Assembly (NCBI RefSeq): GCF_005796105.1
Contig: NZ_VAUO01000001.1
Span: 62,001 to 126,000 of the forward strand
DNA length: 64,000 nt
Source of the DNA: Pseudomonas mosselii
Lineage (GTDB): Bacteria > Pseudomonadota > Gammaproteobacteria > Pseudomonadales > Pseudomonadaceae
Reading direction: 5' to 3'
Below are positions 8,950-18,217 of this stretch, one piece after another. A program made the position numbers and the translations under genes. The notes beneath the pieces were generated by a model that was not told the DNA's origin, ran no database searches, and worked only from the letters and a program-made list of their open reading frames with translations. Position 1 is the first letter of the stretch. Each line of letters begins with the position of its first letter.

Positions 8950-9867
8950 TCAGGGCTGTTTGGACTCCAGCGGGGCACCTGCGCGCAGGGCCTGCAGCAG
9001 CTCGCGAACCCGTGGCGCTAACGCACCTGCGGGGTACACCGCATGCATCTGTGGGTCATGGCCAGTACTGGAGGTGAGGCGGTAGTCCGGGCATACCCGG
9101 ACCAGCCGCCCGGCCTGGACTTCAGGCTCGGCCAGCCAGTCGGCCAGGCGCGCGATACCGGCCCCAGCCAAGCAGGTATGCAGCACCGCGACACCTGAAC
9201 CCAAGCGCAACCTTGGCTGTGGCCGAAGGCTGGTGATCTGCCCGTCACGACAGAAATGCCAGGCCTTGAGGATGCGTGGCGCGGTATGCAGGATCAGCGC
9301 GTGCTGCTTCAAGGCGTCGATGTCCGGGGGCGTGCCTTCACGGGCCAGATACTCGGGGCTGGCATACAGATGACGTGAGTAGTGCCAGAGTGGGTAGCCG
9401 ATCAGCTCGCTGGATTGGGCAAACGCGCCGCGTATCACGACGTCGAAGCGGCCTTGCAAGGGGTCGAGGGCCTGGTCGCTGAATTGCACGTCCACAGTCA
9501 TCTGGCGATGGCGCGCGCAGAACCCGGCCAGCACCTGAGGCAACACCCGACTGGCCAATACCTCGGGCGCTGCCAGGCGAATCCAGCCTTGTGCGGTTCC
9601 GGTTAGCGCTGCGAGTTCGTCAGCCGCATCGCGTTGCACATCCAGCAAGCGTTCGGCATGTGGCAGCAGGCGCTCGCCCGCTTCGGTGAGTGTCACCGCC
9701 GTGGCGTTACGGTTAAACAGCTTGGCCCCGCTGTTGTCTTCCAGCGCCTGTATCGCGCGCGTAACGGCGCTGGGTGAGCGCCCCAAGGCACGCGCGGCCG
9801 TGACGAAACTGCGTTTGTGCGCAACGCTGACGAACGCTTGTATCTCGCGCAGCATGTCCAGCGCCAT
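8950..9867 (-). CDS. LysR-family transcriptional regulator
   Basis: A 305-residue regulator of normal LysR length. The N-terminal winged helix-turn-helix is clear (FVSVAHKRSFVTAARALG, RSPSAVTRAIQALE, then KLFNRNATAVTLTEAGE). The C-terminal part is the periplasmic-binding-like effector domain, starting near IRLAAPEVLASRVLP. It is divergent from the TauE/SafE-type transporter gene with about 100 bp between the starts, the usual arrangement for a LysR regulator controlling its neighbour (inference). The effector is unknown. Confidence 0.92.
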   Translation of the reverse strand: MALDMLREIQAFVSVAHKRSFVTAARALGRSPSAVTRAIQALEDNSGAKLFNRNATAVTLTEAGERLLPHAERLLDVQRDAADELAALTGTAQGWIRLAAPEVLASRVLPQVLAGFCARHRQMTVDVQFSDQALDPLQGRFDVVIRGAFAQSSELIGYPLWHYSRHLYASPEYLAREGTPPDIDALKQHALILHTAPRILKAWHFCRDGQITSLRPQPRLRLGSGVAVLHTCLAGAGIARLADWLAEPEVQAGRLVRVCPDYRLTSSTGHDPQMHAVYPAGALAPRVRELLQALRAGAPLESKQP

Positions 9868-9966
9868 GGTCGATCCTCGTTGCAGTTATTGCAACGTGGC
9901 ATTTCAACACAAACGCTGCGCTTTGATTAGTCTGGCAAGCCTGTTTCTCGCCACCCGGACACCCGT

Positions 9967-10728
9967 ATGATGGATATCGCCCTGCTTTCACTGTTCGCCT
10001 TCGCCGCTGGCCTGATAGACGCTGCCGTCGGCGGCGGTGGACTGATCCAGATTCCGGCGCTGTTCAATGTGTTGCCCGCCGCGCAACCTGCGGCGCTGCT
10101 GGGTAGCAACAAGCTGGCTTCGGTGTGTGGCACAAGCTTTGCGGCGCGTTCATTCATTCGCAAGGTGAAGTTGGACTGGGGCTTGATCGTGCCTGCCGCG
10201 CTGAGCGCGTTCGTCATGTCGTTCTTCGGCGCAGCGACCGTGTCGCTGGTGCCGGCCAGCGTGATGCGGCCGATGGTGCTGGTGCTGATCGTATTGATGG
10301 CGATCTACACCTTCTGCAAGAAGGATTTTGGCACCCTGCACGCGCCCAGCGTGATTGGTCGTCGCGAGCAATGCCTGGCGGTGCTGATCGGGGGTGCGAT
10401 TGGCTTCTACGATGGCCTGTTCGGGCCGGGCACTGGCAGTTTCCTGATTTTCCTGTTCATTCGCTTCTTCGCCCTGGATTTCCTCCACGCCTCGGCCTCG
10501 GCCAAGCTGGTCAACATCGCGACCAACCTGGCGGCGCTGGTGTTCTTCATTCCCTCGGGCAACGTGCTATGGGCCATCGCCTTGCCCATGGCCGTGTTCA
10601 ACATCCTCGGTGCGCTCACTGGAACCTGGCTTGCGGTGCGCAAGGGTGCCGGTTTCGTGCGTGGGCTGTTCCTGGTGCTGCTGTGCGTGCTGATCGCCAA
10701 GCTGAGTTGGGACCTGCTGATGGCCTGA
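9967..10728 (+). CDS. TSUP (TauE/SafE) family sulfite/anion exporter
   Basis: A 253-residue inner-membrane protein with about eight hydrophobic segments. Family signatures are present in both halves: AAGLIDAAVGGGGLIQIPAL near the N-terminus with LLGSNKLASVCGT, and FYDGLFGPGTGSFLIFLF with SASAKLVNIATN in the second half. Members export sulfite, sulfoacetate and other organic sulfur anions; the substrate here is not determinable. A second ATG is at 9970. The stop codon is one base from the stop of the convergent GGDEF gene. Confidence 0.88.
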   Translation: MMDIALLSLFAFAAGLIDAAVGGGGLIQIPALFNVLPAAQPAALLGSNKLASVCGTSFAARSFIRKVKLDWGLIVPAALSAFVMSFFGAATVSLVPASVMRPMVLVLIVLMAIYTFCKKDFGTLHAPSVIGRREQCLAVLIGGAIGFYDGLFGPGTGSFLIFLFIRFFALDFLHASASAKLVNIATNLAALVFFIPSGNVLWAIALPMAVFNILGALTGTWLAVRKGAGFVRGLFLVLLCVLIAKLSWDLLMA

Positions 10729-10729
10729 G

Positions 10730-12130
10730 TCAGCCCTGCTGGCGGCGGCCTTCAGCCTGCTCGACGCGGTTGCGGCCGTGGGCCTTGGCGCGGTACAGCG
10801 CCCGGTCGGCTTCGGCCAGCAGCGCGTCGAGGCTGGGGGCGTTGGTATCGGTGGCGCAGCCAGCAAGGCCGATGCTCACCGTGATCGGCAGGCGCTGGCC
10901 GGCTTCGCTGATATGCAGGTCCTGCACGGCGCGGCGCAGGCGTTCGGCGGTGAACTGCGCCAGCTCCGGCGCCAGCCCCGGCACGATGATGGCGAACTCT
11001 TCACCCCCAAGCCGGGCGAACAGTTCGCTTTCATGCAGTTGCTCACCCAGGGTCAGGGCGAACTGGCGCAGCACTTGGTCGCCCACGGCATGGCCGTATT
11101 GGTCGTTGATGCGTTTGAAATGATCGATGTCGAGCATCATCAGGGTCAGCGGCGCCATCGGGGTGCACTGCTGTCGGCTCTCCAGCAGCTGATTGGCGCG
11201 GCGGGTGAATGCACTGCGGGTAAGGGTGCCGGTCAGGTGATCGACGGTGGCCTGGTGGGCCAGGCGGGCCATCAGGCTACGGTTGGCATGGCTGACACAC
11301 GACACCACCAGGGGGCCGAGTACCAGCATGGCGATACCTAGGCGTGCCGACATCAGAGCATTCACGCCTGGTTCGCTCTGCGGCACGCTGAAGTGCATGA
11401 GGTTTTGCGCCACCGCAACGATCAGCGTGCTGCCGGCGGTCAACGCCTGCAGTGCGACCAGAAACGGCGAGTAGCTCAGCGCGCACCACAGCAGCGCGGC
11501 AATCGGGAAGGCAATCGCGCCAGGGCCGCCAAAGGCGATGCTCAGTGTCAGCGAGGCCAGCAGCACCAGCAACGGGGCCAGGCGGATCCGCTGCGCGGCA
11601 CTGCGGCTGAACGCATGCGGCGAAGGTGCGGTGAGCAATACCGGCAGTACCAGTACGCTGGTGGAGAACTGCTCGCTGAACCAGGCCAGCCATGTGGCAC
11701 GCAGTGACTCCTGAAACCAAGGCGCGGCCATCACGCAGGCCAGGCTCGCCGCGACCGCCGCGCCGGCACCGAACAGGCAGAGGGTGCCATGCGGTGTGCG
11801 CAGGCGTCGGTGAATACGTGGCAGGCGCGCCATCGCGAACCAGATGGTGACGATTGCGCCAAGGTTGCACAGGTTGAACCACAGGGCGGGCCGCCACGCG
11901 CTGGCACAGGCAAGGTCAGCGATGACCATGCCTAGGTAAATCAGGGCGAAACCGCTTGGGCTAGCCAGGCGGGGGTTGCGCAGCAGTACCCCGGCGAGCA
12001 CCGCATTGACTGGCCAGAACAGCGAGAGGGATTCGATTGGACGGGCCAGAATCCCCGCCAGCGTCAGGGCGAGGGTCAGGCCGAACAGGGCCAGGGGCAG
12101 CAACAGGCGTGATGGAACGGGAAACACCAT
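10730..12130 (-). CDS. MASE1-GGDEF diguanylate cyclase
   Basis: A 466-residue protein with an N-terminal multi-span membrane sensor of MASE1 type (about eight helices over residues 8-295, including the SLSLFWPVNAVLAGVLLRN segment typical of MASE1) and a C-terminal GGDEF domain (VDHLTGTLTRSAF onward). The catalytic motif is GGEEF and intact. The position of the inhibitory RxxD motif reads HESE, so the I-site is absent and feedback inhibition is not expected by that route. Convergent with the TSUP gene; monocistronic. Confidence 0.9.
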   Translation of the reverse strand: MVFPVPSRLLLPLALFGLTLALTLAGILARPIESLSLFWPVNAVLAGVLLRNPRLASPSGFALIYLGMVIADLACASAWRPALWFNLCNLGAIVTIWFAMARLPRIHRRLRTPHGTLCLFGAGAAVAASLACVMAAPWFQESLRATWLAWFSEQFSTSVLVLPVLLTAPSPHAFSRSAAQRIRLAPLLVLLASLTLSIAFGGPGAIAFPIAALLWCALSYSPFLVALQALTAGSTLIVAVAQNLMHFSVPQSEPGVNALMSARLGIAMLVLGPLVVSCVSHANRSLMARLAHQATVDHLTGTLTRSAFTRRANQLLESRQQCTPMAPLTLMMLDIDHFKRINDQYGHAVGDQVLRQFALTLGEQLHESELFARLGGEEFAIIVPGLAPELAQFTAERLRRAVQDLHISEAGQRLPITVSIGLAGCATDTNAPSLDALLAEADRALYRAKAHGRNRVEQAEGRRQQG

Positions 12131-12288
12131 GGGCTCGACCGGCAGGCAAAAACTGAATCCAGGAAAACGACCAGAGGCACCTGGGGCGATATCGTGTCAG
12201 TGTGTTTCAAGTAGGTAATTGATGTCAATTCGCCGCAATCGGCGGTTAATTGCTCAGGAATGAAGGTTTCAAGCAGCGGCTTGGGGTG

Positions 12289-14118
12289 TCAGAACCCGAA
12301 TAGCCACGGCACCATCACCACGGTCACCGCCATCACCAGCAGTGTGAACGGCACGCCGAGTTTGACGAAGTCGGCGAAGCGATACTGTCCAGGCCCAAGC
12401 ACCAGCGTGTTGACCGGCGACGACACTGGCGTCATGAACGCCGCCGACGCTGCCAGTGCCACGGTCATGGCGAAGGGGTAGGGCGACAGGCCCAGCTGCT
12501 GTGCGGTACTGACCGCCACAGGGGCCATCAGCACGGCTGTGGCGGTATTGGAAATGAACAGGCCAATCACTGCCGTGAGCGCGAACAGGCAGGCCAGCAT
12601 CGCTTGGGGGCCTGCGCCGCCCAGCACATTCACCAGGCCACTGACCACCCAGTCGATGCCGCCAGTCTTCTGTAGCGCGAGGGCGAAGGGCAACATGCCG
12701 ACGATCAGTACCAGGCTTTGCCAATGGATGGCACGGTAGGCGCTGTTCATGTCAATGCAACGTCCCGCGCCCATAAGCAGACAGCCAATCAGGGCAGCCA
12801 GTACGTTTGGCACCAGGCCGCTGACCATCAAGGCCACCATCACTGCAAGGCTTAACAGGGCCAGTGGTGCCTTGGTACGTGCCGGGGCCACTTGGTCGAC
12901 TTCGGCAGGCAGGCTCAGGACTAGGAAGTCGCGTGGCTTGGCTTGCAGTTGGCGTACCGCTTTCCATGGCCCGACCACCAGCAAGGTGTCGCCCAGGCGC
13001 AGTTTCTCCTCCACCAGTTGTTCGTCGATGGCGAGCTGATCACGGCGCAGGCCAACCACGTTGAGGTCGTAGCGCGTACGAAAGGCCAGTTCCAGAATGC
13101 TCTTGCCGATCAATTGCGAGCCCGGTGGCAGGGAGACTTCCGCCATACCCAATTCCTGGGATTGGTCGATGAAATAGGCGGCCTTGAAGTGCAGTGGCTC
13201 AAGCCGCATGGTTTGGCACAGGTTGCGCAGGTCGTCACGGTTGGCGAACAGGTCGAGCAGCAGGATGTCGCCTTGTTGAAGCAGCGTGGCCGAATCGGCG
13301 CTGATCACCCGCGTGGTGAACTTGTGCTGGCGCTCGATGCCGATCACGTTGGCGCCGTGTCGCGTACGCAGCGCCAACTCGCCCAGGGTGTGGCCGATGA
13401 GGGGCGAATGTGGGCGGATGCGCAGGCGCCGTTCGCGGCCGCTGAGCTTGTAGTCAAGGACCAGATCCAGCAGGGTACGCCGGGTTTCCGTACGACCGTC
13501 CTTGCGCACTTCACCCTTGAGCCAGTGGCGGGTCAGCAGCATGTAGCCGATGCCCAACACCAGCACCACCAGGCCGAATGGGGTGAAGCTGAAAAAGCTG
13601 AAGCCGGCCTGGCCATGGCGCACCAACTCGCTATGCACCACCACGTTTGGCGGTGTGGCCACCAGGCTGAGCATCCCGCTGATCAATCCGGCGAAGCTCA
13701 GCGGCATCATCAGCCGGCTGGGCGAGAGTTTCAGGCGCGCGGCGATGCTCAGCACCACGGGAATGAAGATCGCCACCACGCCGGTCGAACTCATCACCGA
13801 ACCCAGGCCGGCCACCGCCAGCATGAGCAGCACCAGCAGCCGCGCCTCGCTGTTGCCGGCCCGTTCGCTCATCCATTCGCCGATGCGCAAGGCGATGCCG
13901 GTGCGCACCAGTCCCTCGCCGATCACGAACAGGGTGGCGATCAGCACCACGTTAGGATCGCTGAAACCGGCCAGCGCCTGTTCCACGCTGAGGATGCCGG
14001 ACAACGGCAGCACCAGAATCACCAACAGGGCGACCACATCCATGCGCGGGCGGTTGATGATGAACAGGATGACGACGACGCAGAGCAGGCCAAGGACCCA
14101 GAGCAGCTCATGGTTCAT
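12289..14118 (-). CDS. SLC13/DASS-type carrier with two RCK_C domains
   Basis: A 609-residue permease with N- and C-terminal membrane halves (start [12 protein letters not shown]) and a cytoplasmic insert of about 200 residues that holds two TrkA-C/RCK_C regulatory domains (around [16 protein letters not shown] and [17 protein letters not shown]). The transport halves carry the divalent-anion:Na+ symporter features ([52 protein letters not shown]). Candidate substrates are sulfate or dicarboxylates. A TTG-initiated upstream extension to 14157 is possible, but the ATG at 14118 fits the family better. Confidence 0.9.
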   Translation of the reverse strand: MNHELLWVLGLLCVVVILFIINRPRMDVVALLVILVLPLSGILSVEQALAGFSDPNVVLIATLFVIGEGLVRTGIALRIGEWMSERAGNSEARLLVLLMLAVAGLGSVMSSTGVVAIFIPVVLSIAARLKLSPSRLMMPLSFAGLISGMLSLVATPPNVVVHSELVRHGQAGFSFFSFTPFGLVVLVLGIGYMLLTRHWLKGEVRKDGRTETRRTLLDLVLDYKLSGRERRLRIRPHSPLIGHTLGELALRTRHGANVIGIERQHKFTTRVISADSATLLQQGDILLLDLFANRDDLRNLCQTMRLEPLHFKAAYFIDQSQELGMAEVSLPPGSQLIGKSILELAFRTRYDLNVVGLRRDQLAIDEQLVEEKLRLGDTLLVVGPWKAVRQLQAKPRDFLVLSLPAEVDQVAPARTKAPLALLSLAVMVALMVSGLVPNVLAALIGCLLMGAGRCIDMNSAYRAIHWQSLVLIVGMLPFALALQKTGGIDWVVSGLVNVLGGAGPQAMLACLFALTAVIGLFISNTATAVLMAPVAVSTAQQLGLSPYPFAMTVALAASAAFMTPVSSPVNTLVLGPGQYRFADFVKLGVPFTLLVMAVTVVMVPWLFGF

Positions 14119-14260
14119 GGGGAGGGGTGTTCCTTCACACAGGGCACGATCAGGCAATGCACCAGTGTGGCAGCTCTAACGAGAGGCGTCGTTGACGTGC
14201 TGCAATGTTTTTACCGGCAGGGTGCCTCGCAGGCTCGCCCGCGAGGCGTGAAGCGTGCGA

Positions 14261-14656
14261 TCAGTGGCGGTGGTGACGTTTGTGCTTACGGCTGCTGCCG
14301 TCGTTGTCGCCCATGTGGTTGCCGATCGCGCCACCGGCAGCGCCACCCAGGCCGGCGCCTATGGTGGAGCCGGTCGAGCCGCCAAGCTTGCCGCCGATGA
14401 ACGAGCCACCTGCAGAGCCCAGGCCGCCACCGAGGGCCGCTTCGGTACGGTTGCCCTTGTTCGCGCCGACCGCGCTGCCGGCGGCGCCGCCGAGGCCTGC
14501 GCCAATCAGGGCGCCGGTGCTGCCACCGATCTGCTTGCCGACCACGTTGCCCAGCGCACCACCCAGGCCGCCGCCAATTGCCGCAGTACCGTCTCCGGCA
14601 AAGGCGCCCTGGCATAGCAGCAGACCAAGAGCAAGGGAGGGCAGAGTCAGACGCAT
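14261..14656 (-). CDS. Exported glycine-zipper protein
   Basis: A 131-residue protein with a signal peptide (MRLTLPSLALGLLLCQGAFAG) followed by four glycine-zipper repeats built from GGxLGGALGN, GALIGAGLGGAAGSAVG, GGSFIGGKLGG and TIGAGLGGAAGGAIG, then a basic tail KHKRHHRH. The repeats predict close-packed helices inserted in or lying on a membrane. It is the first member of a run of small envelope genes on this strand. The cysteine in the signal region (LLLCQG) is a poor lipobox, so secretion by signal peptidase I is more likely. Function unknown. Confidence 0.8.
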   Translation of the reverse strand: MRLTLPSLALGLLLCQGAFAGDGTAAIGGGLGGALGNVVGKQIGGSTGALIGAGLGGAAGSAVGANKGNRTEAALGGGLGSAGGSFIGGKLGGSTGSTIGAGLGGAAGGAIGNHMGDNDGSSRKHKRHHRH

Positions 14657-14727
14657 GTTGTGAACCTCGGAGGAATCATCAGGGAGAGTGGTCGCCGTGT
14701 GCGGCGAGCGGTGAGGGAAAAGACGCT

Positions 14728-14904
14728 TCAGCGGTAATCGCGGTCACGGTACGCGCGACGGTCGTCATCGCGGTCGTAGCGGTGGTGAGGGCGATGGTCG
14801 CGATCACGCCAGCCGTCGTCGCGGTCGTGGTAGTGGTGGTGATAGCAGCCACCAAGCGACAGCAAGGCGGCGATCAACGAAAGGCTCGCAAGGCGCGGGA
14901 GCAT
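14728..14904 (-). CDS. His/Asp/Arg-rich small lipoprotein
   Basis: A 58-residue protein starting MLPRLASLSL at 14904, after an AAGGA ribosome site. The lipobox is LLSLGGC, so the mature lipoprotein begins CYHHHYHDRDD and continues with repeated Asp/Arg/His (HRPHHRYDRDDDRRAYRD). The charge pattern suggests metal or polyanion binding (inference). It shares its signal sequence (LLSLGGC) and His-rich start with the next gene at 15046-15192, so the two look like a tandem duplication. The frame is open further upstream, but the lipobox position fixes the start. Confidence 0.7.
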   Translation of the reverse strand: MLPRLASLSLIAALLSLGGCYHHHYHDRDDGWRDRDHRPHHRYDRDDDRRAYRDRDYR

Positions 14905-15045
14905 GATAGAGGTCCTTGATCTGCAAGGGTTTACTGGACGCACCCTGAGACCTGGATCGTTCGATTTGGTTCTATGCCGCACAAAATTATTGCGCGGCCT
15001 AGAACCGTTGCTCAATTGGCGTGGAGGGAGAAGAGAGGCGCGGCT

Positions 15046-15192
15046 TCAGCGGCGATAATAGCCGTGATCGTAATAGTGCGGATGGCCCCAGCCGCGCCAG
15101 CCGTGATCGTGATGATGATAGGGGTAGACGACGCAGCCGCCGAGGCTGAGCAAGGTGGCGAACAGCGAAACGCAAACGATGCGCTTGATCAT
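15046..15192 (-). CDS. His/Tyr-rich small lipoprotein, paralogue of neighbour
   Basis: A 48-residue protein, MIKRIVCVSLFATLLSLGGC followed by VVYPYHHHDHGWRGWGHPHY and YDHGYYRR. The ATG at 15192 has AAGGAAC six bases upstream. The lipobox LSLGGC is the same as in the next gene downstream. Nine His and Tyr residues in 28 mature residues suggest a metal- or haem-exposed surface tail, but this is inference. It probably belongs with the glycine-zipper and RcnB-like genes as an envelope group. Confidence 0.7.
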   Translation of the reverse strand: MIKRIVCVSLFATLLSLGGCVVYPYHHHDHGWRGWGHPHYYDHGYYRR

Positions 15193-15332
15193 GATGGGTT
15201 CCTTGAACGGTAAAGGTTTACCGGACACCTCATCAGACCCGAACGCGTCGATCTGGTTCTTGCGTACAGCGGCGCGCACCGCGCCAGCCGATGACCGGCG
15301 CGGTGTCGTGCTGGCGTTGCAGCGCCTGAGGT

Positions 15333-15629
15333 TCAGGACGCGGGGTGGATGGCCAGCACGACGCCGTTGGTGATCTGCACCAGCACGTAGTGTTCGCCCA
15401 TGCGTACCCAGTGGCTTTCCTTTTCCGGGGCAGGCAAGCCTTTGGCGTGCCAGTCACGTATGGCTTGGTCGTCGCGCTTGTACTGATCGGGTGCTTTATC
15501 ACCGACCTTGAGTTCGCGATTGTGGGTTTCGGGGGCTTGGACGCTTTCTTCGCGGGATTCAGCCGCGGTGGCGGCCAGCGGGACGGTGCTGGTCAGCAGC
15601 AGCGCGCAAAGCAGGGTGCGTGGGGTCAT
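15333..15629 (-). CDS. RcnB-family periplasmic protein
   Basis: A 98-residue exported protein (signal MTPRTLLCALLLTSTVPLAATAAE) whose C-terminal part matches the RcnB fold: KVGDKAPDQYKRDDQAIRDW, then a short linker, HWVRMGEHYVLVQITNGVV and a hydrophobic end LAIHPAS. Characterised RcnB helps balance nickel/cobalt efflux in E. coli, but the family is broad and a Ni/Co role is not shown here. The ATG at 15629 has AGAGGA six bases upstream; the frame's upstream extension is not needed. Confidence 0.8.
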   Translation of the reverse strand: MTPRTLLCALLLTSTVPLAATAAESREESVQAPETHNRELKVGDKAPDQYKRDDQAIRDWHAKGLPAPEKESHWVRMGEHYVLVQITNGVVLAIHPAS

Positions 15630-15746
15630 GTGCAGTCCTCTGGATTCAAGGGGGTGTTGTTGTGCGACAGCATCTGGCGCCGAACAATTCACTCCAATGC
15701 GGCGCGGTGCTAGAGTCGCTTTCTTTTTTGCCCCTGAGGATGGAAC

Positions 15747-16097
15747 ATGCGAGCGATTCTGCCGATGACTGTGGCGCTGCTGCTGATGGGCTGTGCGTCA
15801 TCGACCATGGAGGCGGCCCGCAATGGCGCGCCGAACGCACGACTGGACTCGCACAAGACCCCGGACGTGGTTGCCCAGTGCATCCAGTTCAGTTGGCAGG
15901 AAGAAAACGCCTTTGGCGTCGATGCCAGCGGCTACTTGCAGGCGCGTAAGGCCGGTGGCTTCACCGTCTATACGCGTGAGGCCGAGTCGTTCGTCGATGT
16001 GTACGCCCAGGCCGGGGGAACACGGATCGACTACTACGCGCAGAAGGACGACCAGATGTCCCTGCGCCGCCGCGCGGCAGCGGCGACCTGCCTGTAA
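15747..16097 (+). CDS. Small lipoprotein of unknown function
   Basis: A 116-residue lipoprotein: signal MRAILPMTVALLLMGC with a clear lipobox LLMGC, followed by ASSTMEAARNG and a small domain (TPDVVAQCIQFSWQEEN, GFTVYTREAESFVDVYAQ, ending AAAATCL). Two further cysteines could form a disulfide in the periplasm. This type of short lipoprotein is common in Pseudomonas; no function is known to me. It is divergent from the RcnB-like gene. Confidence 0.8.
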   Translation: MRAILPMTVALLLMGCASSTMEAARNGAPNARLDSHKTPDVVAQCIQFSWQEENAFGVDASGYLQARKAGGFTVYTREAESFVDVYAQAGGTRIDYYAQKDDQMSLRRRAAAATCL

Positions 16098-16108
16098 CGG
16101 CCAGGCAA

Positions 16109-16141
16109 CGCCCACAGGTTTATGGTGTGACGCTGTGGGCG
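16109..16141. terminator. Hairpin between convergent genes
   Basis: CGCCCACAG (16109-16117) / CTGTGGGCG (16133-16141). It lies between a plus-strand stop (16097) and a minus-strand stop (16149), the place for a bidirectional terminator, but neither side has a good T-run. Confidence 0.4.
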
Positions 16142-16148
16142 TGGTCCC

Positions 16149-16916
16149 TCAGCTCAAGAACCCGCCATCCACATTCAACGCAGTGCCTGTGGTGTAGCTG
16201 GATGCCTCGCTTGCCAGGTACAGCACCGCGCCGGCCATCTCGCTCGGGTCGGCCACCCGCTTGAGTGGGATTTGCTGCAAGGCCGCCGTGAGAATCGCGT
16301 CATTCTTCACCAGTGCGGATGCGAACTTGGTGTCGGTCAGCCCTGGCAGCAAGGCGTTGCAGCGAATGCCGAACGGCGCGCACTCCTTGGCGAACACCTT
16401 GGTCATGTTGATCACCGCCGCTTTGGTCACCGAGTAGATACCCTGGAACAACCCCGGTGATACGCCGTTGATCGACGCCACGTTGATGATGCTGCCCCCG
16501 CCGTGCTCGCGCATCAGCTTGCCGGCCTCCACCGACATGAAGAAATAGCCGCGGATGTTCACATCGACGGTCTTCTGGAAGGCCCCCAGGTCGGTGTCCA
16601 GCACATTGCAGAACTGCGGGTTGGTTGCTGCGTTGTTGACCAGGATATCGAGACGCCCGAACTGTTCGCGGATACCGGCGAACACCTGCTGGATCTGCTC
16701 GATTTCACCGATATGGCAGGCTACTGCGGTGGCCTTGCCGCCAGCGGCAATGATCGCCTCGGCCACTTGCTGGCAGCCGTCGAGCTTGCGGCTAGAAACG
16801 ATCACATGGGCACCTTGCTGGGCCAGCAGGTGGGCGATGGCTTCGCCGATGCCGCGACTGGCGCCGGAAACGAAGGCTATCTTGCCGTCGAGGTCGAACA
16901 GATGGGTCTTGGACAT
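16149..16916 (-). CDS. SDR-family NAD(P)-dependent oxidoreductase
   Basis: A 255-residue classical short-chain dehydrogenase. It has the nucleotide-binding motif SGASRGIG near residue 18, the NNAA motif, the catalytic Ser in INVASINGVSPG and the YSVTK pair (Y-x3-K), and ends with the typical TGTALNVDGGFLS. An AAGGAA site precedes the ATG. It follows a phosphotransferase-fold gene by 32 bp; this pair resembles loci for acyl-CoA or hydroxyacid breakdown where an ACAD10-type kinase is paired with a dehydrogenase. Substrate unknown. Confidence 0.92.
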   Translation of the reverse strand: MSKTHLFDLDGKIAFVSGASRGIGEAIAHLLAQQGAHVIVSSRKLDGCQQVAEAIIAAGGKATAVACHIGEIEQIQQVFAGIREQFGRLDILVNNAATNPQFCNVLDTDLGAFQKTVDVNIRGYFFMSVEAGKLMREHGGGSIINVASINGVSPGLFQGIYSVTKAAVINMTKVFAKECAPFGIRCNALLPGLTDTKFASALVKNDAILTAALQQIPLKRVADPSEMAGAVLYLASEASSYTTGTALNVDGGFLS

Positions 16917-16948
16917 GCCGGGTTTCCTTGTGTAGGGCGCTGCCAGGG

Positions 16949-18016
16949 TTACAGGCCGGATTTGTCGATCAGTTGCAGGCTCATCTGCTCCAGCAGGCGG
17001 TTCATGTGGATGAACTGGGCGAAGCGCTTGTCCTGCGTCTGGCCGTGGAAGTAGCGGTAATAGATCTGCTGGACGATGCCCGCCAGGCGGAACAGGCCGT
17101 AGCCATAGTAGAAATCGAAGTTGTCGACAGCGATGCCGGCGCGCTCGGCGTAGTAGTCGACGAACTGCCGGCGTGTGAGCATGCCAGGGGCATTGCTGGG
17201 CTGGCGGCGCATCAATTGCACCGGCGCCGGATCGCCTGCCTCGATCCAGTACGCCAGGCTGCTGCCCAGGTCCATCAGCGGGTCGCCGATGGTGGCCATC
17301 TCCCAGTCCAGCACGCCGATGATGCGCATGGGGTTGGCGCTGTCGAGAATCACGTTGTCGAAGCGGTAGTCGTTGTGAATGATCCCCGGATGCGGGTGGT
17401 CAGCCGGCCGCTTCTCGCGCAGCCAGCCGATCACCTGCTCCCAGCTCGGTGCATCGGGGGTCAGCGCTTTTTCGTAGCGTCCGGCCCAGCCTTCGATCTG
17501 ACGTTCCACGTAGCCTTCGGGTTTGCCTAGGTCAGCCAGGCCGCAGGCGCGGTAATCCACTTGATGCAGCTCGACCAGGCGTTCGATGAAGCTCTTGCAC
17601 AGTGCTTCGGTGCGGCTGGCATCTAGGTTCAGCGCTGCCGGGATGTCCGAGCGCAGGATGATGCCCTTGACCCGTTCCATCACATAGAACTCGCTGCCGA
17701 TCAGCGCTGCGTCGGTGCAGTGCGCATAGGCCTTGGGGCAGTAGGGAAAGCCTTCGTTGAGCTGGTTAAGGATGCGAAACTCGCGGCCCATGTCGTGAGC
17801 CGACTTGGCCTTGTGTCCAAACGGTGGGCGGCGCAGAACGAATTCGCGATCCGGGTAGGCCACCAGGTAGGTGAGATTGGAGGCGCCCCCAGGAAACTGG
17901 CTGACGGTCGGATAACCTTGCAGGCCGGGCACATGTGTCTTGAGGTAGGGGTCGATGACGCTTGCATCGAGTTCTTCGCCGGGGCGTACCTGGGTGGACT
18001 GGTCGGTAAGCGTCAT
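16949..18016 (-). CDS. APH-fold phosphotransferase (ACAD10-type)
   Basis: A 355-residue kinase-like protein of the aminoglycoside-phosphotransferase superfamily. Key features: the phosphate-anchor region SNLTYLVAYPDREFVLRRPP, the catalytic loop IIHNDYRFDNVIL (HxDxxxxN form) and the metal-binding VLDWEMATIGDPLMDL. This subgroup is similar to the N-terminal domain of ACAD10/ACAD11, which phosphorylate 4-hydroxyacyl-CoA, so a role in hydroxy-fatty-acid catabolism with the downstream SDR gene is plausible. It is not expected to be an antibiotic-resistance gene. Confidence 0.88.
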   Translation of the reverse strand: MTLTDQSTQVRPGEELDASVIDPYLKTHVPGLQGYPTVSQFPGGASNLTYLVAYPDREFVLRRPPFGHKAKSAHDMGREFRILNQLNEGFPYCPKAYAHCTDAALIGSEFYVMERVKGIILRSDIPAALNLDASRTEALCKSFIERLVELHQVDYRACGLADLGKPEGYVERQIEGWAGRYEKALTPDAPSWEQVIGWLREKRPADHPHPGIIHNDYRFDNVILDSANPMRIIGVLDWEMATIGDPLMDLGSSLAYWIEAGDPAPVQLMRRQPSNAPGMLTRRQFVDYYAERAGIAVDNFDFYYGYGLFRLAGIVQQIYYRYFHGQTQDKRFAQFIHMNRLLEQMSLQLIDKSGL

Positions 18017-18162
18017 GCGATTTCCTTATGATTCTGAGCAAGGACTATTGGCTAATCTAATTTCCTGCCAAGACTGGTACAAGCGTAGCAATGGCTTATT
18101 GGCCAGGGTGTTGCTGGGCAATCACTGCCCCTGATGAATGCCAGCCTTTGGCCAAGCCAAAA

Positions 18163-18191
18163 AAAACCGAAGCGCAGGTGGCTTCGGTTTT
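18163..18191. terminator. Strong bidirectional terminator
   Basis: AAAACCGAAGC (18163-18173) / GCTTCGGTTTT (18181-18191) with a 7-nt loop and A/T runs on both sides. It sits downstream of the SCP2 gene on the minus strand and separates that operon from the kinase/SDR operon. Confidence 0.85.
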
Positions 18192-18217
18192 CTTGGAGGA
18201 GCGATGCGCCGCGCCGA

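Noticed and set aside
12943..14400. 485-codon open frame on the plus strand
   Set aside because: Antisense to the SLC13-type carrier; Gln/His-rich shadow composition.
16949..18016. Aminoglycoside resistance gene
   Set aside because: The sequence fits ACAD10-type kinases and is paired with an SDR dehydrogenase; nothing indicates antibiotic modification.
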